Positions 55,375-64,000 of a stretch of 64,000 nt of DNA are shown one piece after another. Under the pieces are notes generated by a model. That model had not been told where the DNA came from and did no database searches. It was given only the letters and a program-made list of their open reading frames with translations. Origin of the DNA: Diatrype stigma (Eukaryota > Ascomycota > Sordariomycetes > Xylariales > Diatrypaceae); contig JAKJXP020000035.1 of NCBI GenBank assembly GCA_022225965.2, forward strand, positions 67,024-131,023. The letters are read 5' to 3'. Each line of letters opens with the position of its first letter. Within the stretch, counting starts at the first letter, position 1. Both the position numbers and the translations under genes were made by a program.

Positions 55375-56571
55375 GGTGACGGGCGACGGTGTCTGATTAG
55401 GTTGATAGAGGTAGAGAGAGAGGTAGTATTATTAGAGGAAAAGTGTCAAGTGAGTATCACGAAGAACCAGGGAGTGAATTGGGAAGGAGTCTTTCAATGG
55501 GTTGAGCAAGGTCGAAGTATGGCTGAGAATTTACATGAACGCAAAATAGGTGGGATGGAAGTAAATGAAGGGTCTGAGTGCTTCGCGGTTTTGGTGGGCT
55601 TGCACAGGCACTTTACGCGCGACCACGGCCATTAGCGCGTTGGGTTCGCGTGGCCGTGGCTGTGGCCGCTGCAGGGCGGACAGCCTGGAGCAGGCAAATT
55701 CAGGCAGCGACACAGGCAGCGACACAGTGCAGCCTTGCAGTCCTCACCGCCAGCCACTGCCATTAGGTAGTTAGGTACTATGTAGGCTGGTAAGTTAGCT
55801 GGTTAGATATGTACATACACTACATACATACTAGCTACAGTTACTATTAGTCAACGCTGCTAAAGCTACCTACCTAGGTAGGTACATACGGATAGGTAGG
55901 TACCTGCGCATGCAAATCAACCCCTGATGTGACCGAAGATGGATGTTTATTGGAGTGTCCCAATTACAAGTACCCGGTATGACAGACCCAGCTTATCGAT
56001 CTACCTGTCTACCTTACGCACATATGTAGATGTCTCCTTTTGCCATTCAAGAGGAAACCAAAAGGTTCGGTCGGAATCAGTCGTCTGCATGTCATCCAAC
56101 TCCACCGAGAACTGCATCTTTAGTTAAGCTGTTTTTTTATTTTTATTTTTGTTGTGTTCTTCTATATGCAGTTGTATTAAGAACTCCCCTACATATAAGA
56201 TGGCCGGTCTGAACCGCCGGGCAGACCCCCTCCTGCCTGTCGGCTGTGTCTATATGCGCGTATGTACATACTTACTTAATGAAACATTATATCCGAGTGA
56301 TCGTGTAAAAGCTTGTTGGTTTTGCCTTTGGTGGTAGATATGTTGTAGTTTGCGTCCCAAACGCCCCCTAAACATGAATGGACTCCCCAAAACCAGGCTG
56401 AAGTGTGCCCGAGACAAAACACAAAATGAATAAAGTGACGGCAATGCCTCCCAAGATACGCCCCGCGTGCCGCTCTATAACTGGATCGTACATAAAAAGT
56501 AGGTCGTGAGTAGCTCTTCCGGAGCTGTACTGAATAGGAAAATAAAAGCGCCTTCAGCGGCGTCGACGACA
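55375..56571. other. Intergenic; PCNA promoter and vezatin-like 3' end
   Basis: Holds a cluster of CGCG cores (55583-55651), GCAGCGACACAG repeats (about 55704-55728) and a TACCTAGGTA palindrome (55871-55880) inside a larger TACCTACCTAGGTAGGTA inverted repeat. No gene was seen. Confidence 0.6.
55615..55651. promoter_or_regulatory. Cluster of MCB-like CGCG elements upstream of PCNA
   Basis: ACGCGC at 55615-55620, GCGCGT at 55635-55640 (ACGCGC on the other strand) and TCGCGT at 55646-55651 (ACGCGA) lie ~240-280 bp before the PCNA ATG, with a further TCGCGG at 55583. These share the ACGCG core of MBF sites but none is a perfect ACGCGT. Confidence 0.45.
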
Positions 56572-58659
56572 CTAGAGGGATATTCGAGTGCGAGACGGCT
56601 TCTGGTTCAGGAGCACGCCTTGTAGTTCTCGCATCATGCCGCGGTGTGCGTCGGCTTTCAACCTTGTCACCTCCTTGCTTTTGCGGTCTTCCCTCATCTT
56701 CGCCAACCTGTCTTCTCGTGAAAGCATGCTTCGAGGCCTTTGCACTGATATAGCCTCAAACACTTCTGGCTCGGTCGAGCGCACGGGCTGTGTTGCTTGG
56801 AGAGAAGGCGAACTGTCTCCAATGAGTTTTCTTAGAGCATCATCCACGCCCTCTTCGCTCTCTTCCTCGGCGATGGTCTGGCCGCTCATGGTGCTGGCTG
56901 GAGACATCTGCGCCAATGTCATCGAAGATAACCGCTTTTCGTTCCTATCGATTCCGGTCGCCAACGATGCCTTGCCTGACCTCCACGCTTCCATCAGAGT
57001 ATTCAAATCTTGGCCAATCGAGTCGTACTGGGCCATGAATAAGGGCCCGAGGTTGCTTATGTCATCGGCCTCGTTCAACGCCAGAGATGACTCTTCACGA
57101 AGCAGGTGCAGTTTTGCCTGCACACTTCGGATATTCATGGTCATCGAACTCAACCTACGAAGCTGATGATGCCATCGGTCATGATGTGGCGTTTGTGGTA
57201 CTTTTGGTGTTTTTGGAATAGCGACTACACCGAATCTGTTAGTAAGCGGTGCATAGGCTCCCAGGTTGTGAATTTGCTCACGGTCAGTTTCAGTCAGTAT
57301 ATTCCGCACTTGGCTATAAGAGTGCCTCGTCACAGCATTCAATTCCTTGAATGCTTCTGACACGGCCGTAAACCTGACCCGGTCTGCGTCGATTCCAGCA
57401 CTATGAAGAGCAAGCAGGCCGCTGAGAAACACCTTCCGAATATCGTGGAGTAGGAAAGCAGTGTCTTTCAGAGACTGCAGTTTCTCACCATCCTCGGCTT
57501 CATCTTTCGAAAAGTGCTGGAATCTCTCGACGACATCAGCAACCGTGAACTGGTATTGGGACTGTAACTGTAAGAGCTCCGTCTGCTCGGCAATACCCCA
57601 AATATCAAAAGCCACTTGGTAGTATTTGGAAGTGGCTTCAGCTAGACTTGCGCGCAGCGTATTTCTCAGTTTCAGACACTTGACGTTTTGGCCGTTATGC
57701 TCTAAGCGACTTATAGGCGGGATCGGCGTGCTCCTAGAATGGGGTTAGTTACAACTGATGTCTGAAGCTTCTTATGGGAGATTTACAATCGATACCCGCG
57801 CGACACAAGCTCAACCTCCATGATAAAGTTGAGTGCCGCGCTATTAACACCATCAAGTTCCTTTGAAAGTGTGATGAACTTCGTGGCTTCAGTAATCCCT
57901 TGCTCCTGAATGTTCTTCATGATTTCCCGACGTATGTAGGACCTTCCAACTAAGCCGAAGACCGTCATCAAAGCGACGGAAGAACACAGCCGCCTCCAGG
58001 TAGGAAATATGCCGCCCATCCATAGCCATCTAACGAGCGTTGCGGCGCCAAAACCAAACACTACCGCAGCCACAGCGCCGGATGTTGTGATCCCCAGAGG
58101 ACTTGAATCGTTGTCGTTTGGAAGGTCGCTTGGTACGGGCGGCGGCGGCAGCCCTGCTACAAGAGGGTTGTCGAGAAGTTGGGACTGGACGATTGCGAGG
58201 CGCAACCTCTCGAGGAAAGCTGCCGGGGGCACATGGCCGATGGAAGATGACACGGCTTCCGCAGCGAGCCGGAACAATTCGAGAACGGGAGATGCATGGT
58301 TCTGGATGCTGTCCAAGGTGGTGTTGGAGCGCAGCTCAGGGTCGAGCAGCAGCGGCTTCGGTAAAGTGGCTCGGAACTTCCGCCTAACCCTCGGGAGACC
58401 TCTAGGGGCGAAGTCCTGGGTAGGCGTGGAAGGCGGCGAGACGTCGTAGTCGGGATTGCTTTCCGGTTCCTGCCATTCGGGTTCTTCCCTCTCTCCCTTG
58501 CCTGCGGGAAGATTGTCAGCGTTCCGAATTCCGTACATGTCGTGATGAACTTGATCCCATCCCAGGCGCGACGCTTAGGACAAAGGGCTATATGAGGGAA
58601 GCTAGCGTACCTTCGAGGTAGTTGCTCAAAGGCGTCCCTTCATCTACGTGAGTCTCCAT
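56572..58659 (-). CDS. Vezatin/Inp2-type membrane protein (myosin-binding motif of peroxisomes family)
   Basis: Exons 58659-58611, 58501-57787 and 57733-56572 encode 641 residues. It begins METHVDEGTPLSNYLEG, with exon 2 joined at KGEREEPEWQEPE. After a Pro-rich region come two adjacent hydrophobic segments (TTSGAVAAVVFGFGAATLV and RLCSSVALMTVFGLV) forming a membrane hairpin. A long, largely helical cytosolic part follows (ITLSKELDGVNSAALNFIME ... LRASLAEATSKYYQVAFDIW ... RHSYSQVRNILTETDREQIH). The basic C-terminus is rich in Arg/Lys (SREDRLAKMREDRKSKEVTR). This architecture fits fungal vezatin-domain proteins related to Inp2, the peroxisomal receptor for myosin V that moves peroxisomes to the bud or hypha. 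Assignment is by architecture memory. Intron 1 was placed at CCCGCAG because nearer AGs give either the wrong frame or a 37-nt intron. Confidence 0.68.
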
Positions 58660-60709
58660 CTATTTGCTGTCTCTGTGGTGCAAAGACGGAACCCAATTCC
58701 ATCTGGCGCAAGGTTGTCGAGTACTCATTCGGCACCTCCAGCTGTCGTACGCGAATAGTCGTACGGGTGTCTAATTAGATCGCGTACGGGGCTCGGGTTC
58801 GGGCTCGGGGTCGTCGATGTCTTGGCTCAAAGGAGAAGGTCCTCGAGCGGGTGGTGAATGGGGAAACTCGGCACAAGCGTTGAAGCTGTGGGATTCCAAC
58901 CGTGAAAGAAATCTTTGTCTTCAAGGGGCGTGAGTCATGCAGGGACAATACATTAAAAAAAGAGACAGGGACACACTGAAGAATGGCGATTGGCGAAAGG
59001 CGAATGGTTACGCTACCTTTTCCGTGCTTCAAGCTTAAGAGTCAAGAGTATTATGTATGTAGATTGTTCACCTACCATCCATTATACTTGCCTGCCTAGG
59101 TAGTGTACGAGAGCATATGGATATAGGTATAGGTATAATACAACAGTACAGCTTGAAGTTAGTGCTAGGAAATAACAACCTTGAACTCGAAATCTATGCA
59201 GTACAACAGAATATACAAAAGAAACTCACACGAGCTTGGGCAGAACAATAAACACAACGAACAGATGAATGAATGAATGAGGTTAGGTAGGGGGTTGAGA
59301 AGAAGCTGAAGTTCATTACGAAGTATGGGTTCACTGCAATGCCCGAAATTGCGATTATTACTGCTACGGCATAGCAGTTAATGCTTCCAGATAAGTCCGA
59401 TTCTATGCTCGTTCTATGCCTATTCTATGCAACTACGTCAGGGATCTTTAGTGGGCTCTCGAAGGGGATTGGCATGCCTGACAGGCCTGGTATACCGAAC
59501 ATAGGAGACCTCGTATGTACATATAGATCTGGGCCAATAGAAAACGCGGGATGTTGTACGCACGCCATATTGGGTAAGTACAGGACGGAGCCAGAACCAC
59601 CTGCAGACAAGGAACCTTGGGGCTCTGATTACGGACACTTCAGTGTTGAGTCTTGACGCTCCGGTTACACTCTTTTTATATATCTTAATGATCAATAGTA
59701 AAGCAGAGAGAGCATTTCGATCCAGCAAAAGTAACTCGGATTTCGATGACTTATAATATGCCACCATCACTACATAGTTACTCTGTTATATTGAGATATG
59801 ACTATCGGACTAGGCATTGTATTGTCTAAGTACCTACAATTAGTCAGGAACTCCGAAGATGTAGAGTGGATATCCCCACGAACTGGAGAACACCCAGCCC
59901 ATATCTCTACTGCTACGTAGCACATACATGGTTCCATACCTAGATATCAGCCTACCAAGATTTCTGGATGTTTTGATTCACAAGTGGATGGTAACAAAAT
60001 AGTTCAACCTAGGTATCAAAAATTCATTCTTATAAAATATGCAAATTCTTCAGTTCCCAATAGGCAATGCCATAGCAACGTACATGTATGTAGGTATGTA
60101 TGTAACATATTTACACACCTATGAGTTGCTGTGCCGTGGCCCGTGGGAATCGAGGCGATGAAGTTACTAGACCCGGACATGGACTGTTTGCGGCCCGCTA
60201 AGCGGCTGATGAAACGATTGGCTGCGCACAGCCCGACTGCCTCACTAACAGCTACCTGGGAGAAGGTATTGGCCGCCCTGTGTGAAGTGTCCCCTGTTCC
60301 ACAGTACTTACATACCTACCTACAGGCTACAGCTACCTATAGGCAGTCCACTATCAATCGGACCAGCAGCATTACGTGCATCCATCGTCACGAAATGAAA
60401 CAAGCTACCATCGTGTCCCCCAACTGCACAACTGCCATATTCGCAACAGCAACGACCACGACCACGACCCCATATTCGACCTGACCAGAACGCCAATTCT
60501 TATCACGCAGATATAAGGGGACTAATAACTCCATACCTATACATTTCTCGACTCACCCCAGCTCCTCTCCCCCCGCCGCCGCCCCTCTCCCCCGAATTCC
60601 CGAGAACAGAAAGCTTCGAAACCGACACAAGACACAAAGAAACCCTTAGCTCGTCAAGCTTGTCTGCATACCTACTTACTCTACCACCAACGCGCAACCA
60701 GCCATAGCC
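58660..60709. other. Divergent intergenic region, vezatin-like gene / EMC6
   Basis: About 2 kb of AT-richer sequence with GATAGGTATAGGTATA-type simple repeats (about 59118-59140) and GTATGTAGGTATGTATGTA (60086-60105). No gene was supported. Confidence 0.55.
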
Positions 60710-61355
60710 ATGTCTGGCACCGAAAGAGAAATGCAGATCGCGCCCATAGTGCCGGAATCAGTGATGCACAATACAAAGGTGAGCGAACCAAAGTCGCGGT
60801 GGTCCCCTCCCTCCCCCCCGTTTAGTGTCCGGCCTGGGTGCCCGTGCCCGTGCCCGCCATGAATTGGCTTACCTGGCCAGGGCCAGACCAGGTTACCAGG
60901 TAGTCAGTCAGTTTTTGGCCGGGACTTGCAAGACCTGGCCTTGCAATAGCATACATAGCAGAGAAGGAAGAAGAAACAAAAACATAGGCGGCGAGAAGAA
61001 CACCCCCAAAGGCTAACCACTGTGCAAAACCTCCCCCTCCCCCCTCCCTCGCTCGCAGACGCTATCGAACCTCCAGAGCCTAACGGCCTCGATCTTCGGC
61101 GCCGCGGCCGGCATCCTGGGGCTGGAGTCGTACGGCGGCTTCCTGTTCTACTTCGCCTTCGCCGCGCTGACCACGGTGCTCTTCTACGCCGTCCGGGTCG
61201 CGCCCTCGTCGCTCGGCGGTGGTGGAGGGCTGGGCCTGTTCGACACGAGCCGCTACTTCCGGTCCCGGTACGAGCTCTGGACCGGCGGCCTGTTCGGCGG
61301 CCTGCCGGGCTACATCCTGACCTGGACGCTGTTCTACGGCTTGGTGAGGGCGTGA
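60710..61355 (+). CDS. emc6: ER membrane protein complex subunit 6 (EMC6)
   Basis: Exons 60710-60778 and 61059-61355 encode 121 residues. EMC inserts tail-anchored and multipass proteins into the ER membrane; EMC6 is one of its small core subunits near the membrane cavity. The N-terminus MSGTEREMQIAPIVPESVMH is polar. The family signature follows: a short helix (TLSNLQSLTASIFGAAAGIL) and a hydrophobic core (YGGFLFYFAFAALTTVLFYA). A loop contains DTSRYFRSRYELWTGGLFGG, and a final helix LPGYILTWTLFYGLVRA ends at the stop. The intron is 280 nt, long for this window, in phase 0. The GTPase gene converges from the other side with only ~335 bp between stops. Confidence 0.92.
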
Positions 61356-61690
61356 AACGGGCGGGTGTGTGGTAGTTAGTTACCATATCATTCTATGTGT
61401 GTGTGGCCGAAGCGAACGTAAAATTTGATTAAACGAGCATTTGGGCGGCGTTCGGCTGGGATTGCATTTATTTTTGCCAGGCGAGTCTGATAGTCACAGC
61501 TATTGGGCGGGTGTATCACAACACCATGGAAAGTTTTGTCTATATCGATTCTGCCTCTAATGAATATATTACGCTTATGATTTGCAAATTGTACTAGATG
61601 AACTATCCCACTACATGACTCTTGTTCGTCTGCCCCAGCCTGTTTCTGTCCGCCGCTGTGACGGGTTCTTCGTCATTGAGGACTGCCGGC
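61356..61690. other. Short convergent gap, EMC6 / GTPase
   Basis: 335 bp presumed to contain both 3' ends. Overlapping transcripts are plausible. No gene was seen. Confidence 0.6.
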
Positions 61691-64000
61691 TTATTCAACG
61701 AGCTCGATGACCGTGCCCACGTGAGCTTCGAGACCCAGTTTGTCCTTGCTACCGCCGTCCATAAGGACCACGCGTGAGCCGAGCTCCACCCATTCTCTAT
61801 TCGTGAGAAGCTCTAGCGAGACATGGTACTCCGACTGGTAATCGTCAAGATCGGCCTCAGACCGGCTGCGTTGGAGCTCCCCGGGTTCGACGTGGTCGGA
61901 CATACTGAACACGCCCTCGTTGTCTTCACCCGGGGTCCGCCTGGAATCATCTGGCTGTGATTTTTGGCGGGTCACCCACAAAACCCGAGCTGCAGCCCGA
62001 ACCATCCCAAAATGAGCATTGACCATGCTACCAGCGGCGAGTGGCTTAATTTCCGCAGATTTGAAGGAAGCAATGAAACCCGTCGATGCCTGCAGGGTGA
62101 GGCCGGTGTCGATCATATGTTGGCTAGGCATGGCAAGGACTTGCCCTTTGCGTATCCTGACACCAGACGATTTGGGTTTCTCCAAAAGGGTTTCTTCGTC
62201 GGACCCTAGCTCCTCGCTTGACTCCTCGAAGGAGACTTGAATCGAGGCCGCCTGGCCCGCTTCAATGGTCCGTACAGGGAGCCTAAGGTTCCGCATGTTC
62301 ACAACGGTAGCCTTGCGCCACTCGCCCTCGTTCATAGAAGCCGATATCCTATTCCGAGAGCCAAGGCGTGCATACTCTGCTGAAGAAGGGTGGGGGATCG
62401 ACAGACCGTAGCCTGGAGAAGGATGGTCTCTCGGAAGCAAAGTCCTTGGGTCGTCCTCCTCAGCTGGAAAGGGCCCCATCAAAACTTTGTCCCCAATAGA
62501 TATCCTACCGAATCGCAGGTAGCCTGTGATCACTGGGGCACTCTCCGTTGACCGATCACCATCCATAGTCTGGACACGGGACAGTGGCAACTCATACACC
62601 TCGTCGATGTGGAAAAGGGCTGCTGGTTGCTCGGGGTTCAAAGCCTGGCCAATGAAGTCATGCGACGTCGGCGGAGGAGGCACCGGCAAACTACGCAACA
62701 AGGCGTGAGTTAACCCAACGCCGTTGCCTTTTACAGCGCTTGTGAGAATGACCGGGATGGCCGTCAAAGGGTTGCCCGAGGCAGAAATGACGCTAATCAC
62801 TTCATCGTTGATTTTCGAAAGGTCTTCATCGGGTATTGCTGTGAGATTGCCCTCATTGCCCTTATTAGAGGAGACGAGTAGCTTTGGCAGCCTCCCAGTA
62901 GCTTTGACTCTGGACAGAATAGAGGCCATGAAACCTTTGAACGGCCCAAGCTGTGCAAGATCGTACTTGGTGATGATAATCGCAAGAGGTATCTCTAGCT
63001 TCAGGCATATGTCCAGGTGTGCCATGGCAAGATCTTTGTACGTTATTCCCTCGCCCACGGCCCCATTCGTTCCCGACAGAGAATGTACACCAGAGAAGGT
63101 CGGACCACCTTCGTTCGCCGCAATGCAAAGCAACGTCCAGTGGGGAGCCCATCCGACTAGAGCTCGAAGAGTGGTGCGATGATAACGAGGGTGTCCAGCT
63201 GAGTCTAGGAAGAAGACCAACCGGTCGTCTTCTGCTCGGTCATGGATATCTGGCCAAGCATTGATATCGTCGGTTGTATAGTTGCATATCCTCGTCCCAT
63301 CATAGCCAACGAGCTCCTGAGCGACCGAGCTAGTCCGACCAGACGCCACCTCATGTTGATGTTTCAGCAGATTGATTCTACTACTGCCGCGCCCGTTGTC
63401 TAATGCACCATTGGAGAGCGTACCAAGAAGCGAGGTCTTTCCCGAAGTAGTTGGCCCAGTAAACGAAACCCGCAACTGCTCTGCAGTAGAAGCGCCTTTC
63501 CTAACATCAGTGTCAGTTTGCTCTACAGTGCCCTGATCTTTGTTAGCTGCGGAGTTGAGTATTGGCATGACAAGTGCTTCTGCCACCCATAAGTCGGCAT
63601 GATGGTCTTGGCCACTTCCTACTTCTGTGCCCACCCATTCGCAGGTCCCTACAGCTTTCATGCGTTGCACCTCGACCCTGCAACCCAAACTAGCAGCCAT
63701 AATCTTCAAGGTCAGCATACTTTCGTCCATCTCATCCTTCGTGAGCCCGACGAAAGTTCCATCGTCAGACACGCCAATCTCGTACAAAGCACCGTTCGAT
63801 TCCTCCAATCCTGGGAGCAGCCGGCTTGGTTCCTCGAGAACAGGGAGTTCGGCACTGTCCTCGGGTAGCCTAGGGATGACGAGATCTCCTTTTGCAGTAG
63901 TGGTATACGGCGACGACTGCTGCAACCTCCACAACAGCTGTGTTGTCAAATGCCGGAGTCGGTTCTGTCTGGAATGGTTTGATGCGGCAAGCGGCTGGCT
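61691..64000 (-). CDS. GTPBP1/GTPBP2-type translational GTPase, partial (N-terminus off right edge)
   Basis: An uninterrupted frame of 769 residues from the window end to the stop at 61691. No ATG start is visible, so the N-terminus lies beyond base 64000. Order of parts: an N-terminal region with ALYEIGVSDDGTFVGLTKDE, typical of GTPBP1/2; G1 GPTTSGKTSLLG; G3 DSAGHPRYHRTTLR; G4 TKYD in IIITKYDLAQ (Thr replacing the usual Asn of NKxD, as in this family); G5-like TSAVKGNG; then beta-barrel domains II/III (YELPLSRVQTMDG, TGYLRFGRISIGDKVLMGPF). Human GTPBP1/2 belong to the EF-Tu/eRF3-like superfamily and help rescue stalled ribosomes or promote mRNA decay by the exosome. Fungal members are little studied. 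The C-terminus ends AHVGTVIELVE. Confidence 0.85.
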   Translation of the reverse strand, partial: SQPLAASNHSRQNRLRHLTTQLLWRLQQSSPYTTTAKGDLVIPRLPEDSAELPVLEEPSRLLPGLEESNGALYEIGVSDDGTFVGLTKDEMDESMLTLKIMAASLGCRVEVQRMKAVGTCEWVGTEVGSGQDHHADLWVAEALVMPILNSAANKDQGTVEQTDTDVRKGASTAEQLRVSFTGPTTSGKTSLLGTLSNGALDNGRGSSRINLLKHQHEVASGRTSSVAQELVGYDGTRICNYTTDDINAWPDIHDRAEDDRLVFFLDSAGHPRYHRTTLRALVGWAPHWTLLCIAANEGGPTFSGVHSLSGTNGAVGEGITYKDLAMAHLDICLKLEIPLAIIITKYDLAQLGPFKGFMASILSRVKATGRLPKLLVSSNKGNEGNLTAIPDEDLSKINDEVISVISASGNPLTAIPVILTSAVKGNGVGLTHALLRSLPVPPPPTSHDFIGQALNPEQPAALFHIDEVYELPLSRVQTMDGDRSTESAPVITGYLRFGRISIGDKVLMGPFPAEEDDPRTLLPRDHPSPGYGLSIPHPSSAEYARLGSRNRISASMNEGEWRKATVVNMRNLRLPVRTIEAGQAASIQVSFEESSEELGSDEETLLEKPKSSGVRIRKGQVLAMPSQHMIDTGLTLQASTGFIASFKSAEIKPLAAGSMVNAHFGMVRAAARVLWVTRQKSQPDDSRRTPGEDNEGVFSMSDHVEPGELQRSRSEADLDDYQSEYHVSLELLTNREWVELGSRVVLMDGGSKDKLGLEAHVGTVIELVE

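Noticed and set aside
58575..58610. 37-nt intron option in the vezatin-like gene (acceptor CCTAAG)
   Set aside because: Too short for a fungal intron; the CCCGCAG acceptor at 58502 gives an ordinary 109-nt intron and a smooth acidic N-terminus.

Overview
The window is nuclear DNA of a filamentous ascomycete (Pezizomycotina, most likely a Sordariomycete). The evidence is the density of short spliceosomal introns (about 50-280 nt, GT-AG with CTAAC-type branch sites), the protein families present, and long intergenic stretches rich in short tandem repeats. No operon, phage, IS element, CRISPR array or bacterial-type feature was found. I recognise 19 protein-coding genes, two of them cut by the window edges, and rebuilt exon joins by reading phase and conserved protein motifs.

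Layout. 0-13.8 kb: a four-TM fungal membrane protein (-, cut at the left edge), translation factor eIF2-gamma (+), an AP-1/LAA2-like acidic adaptor protein (-), nucleoporin Nsp1 (+) and mitochondrial ATPase inhibitor IF1 (-). 13.8-25.2 kb: a 14-3-3 protein with a long 5' leader (+), the diphthamide J-protein Dph4 (-), mitochondrial ribosomal protein mL59 (-) and the spliceosomal DEAD-box helicase Prp28 (+). 26.5-37.5 kb: an M1 aminopeptidase with a possible mitochondrial alternative N-terminus (-), a NRT2/CrnA nitrate transporter (+) and a Kre9/Knh1-type Ser/Thr-rich GPI-anchored wall protein (-). 37.5-44.5 kb: about 7 kb with no gene I can support. 44.5-64 kb: a triple-KH RNA-binding protein (-), a CENP-K-like coiled-coil protein (+), dUTPase (+), pyridoxal kinase (-), PCNA (-), a vezatin/Inp2-type membrane protein (-), ER membrane complex subunit EMC6 (+) and a GTPBP1/2-type GTPase (-, cut at the right edge).

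These are mostly unlinked housekeeping genes. One functional grouping stands out: dUTPase, PCNA and the CENP-K-like protein (nucleotide pool, replication clamp, kinetochore) lie within about 7 kb. The first two have CGCG-type (MCB-like) elements upstream, suggesting shared G1/S control.

I did not find a clear new biological system. The most useful leads are a GC-AG intron in the 14-3-3 gene, an 11-nt microexon in pyridoxal kinase, the alternative aminopeptidase leader, a regular five-tract G-quadruplex motif in the gene-poor block, a decamer palindrome (TACCTAGGTA) scattered at nine or more intergenic sites, and abrupt within-gene jumps in third-position GC in Prp28 and the nitrate transporter.
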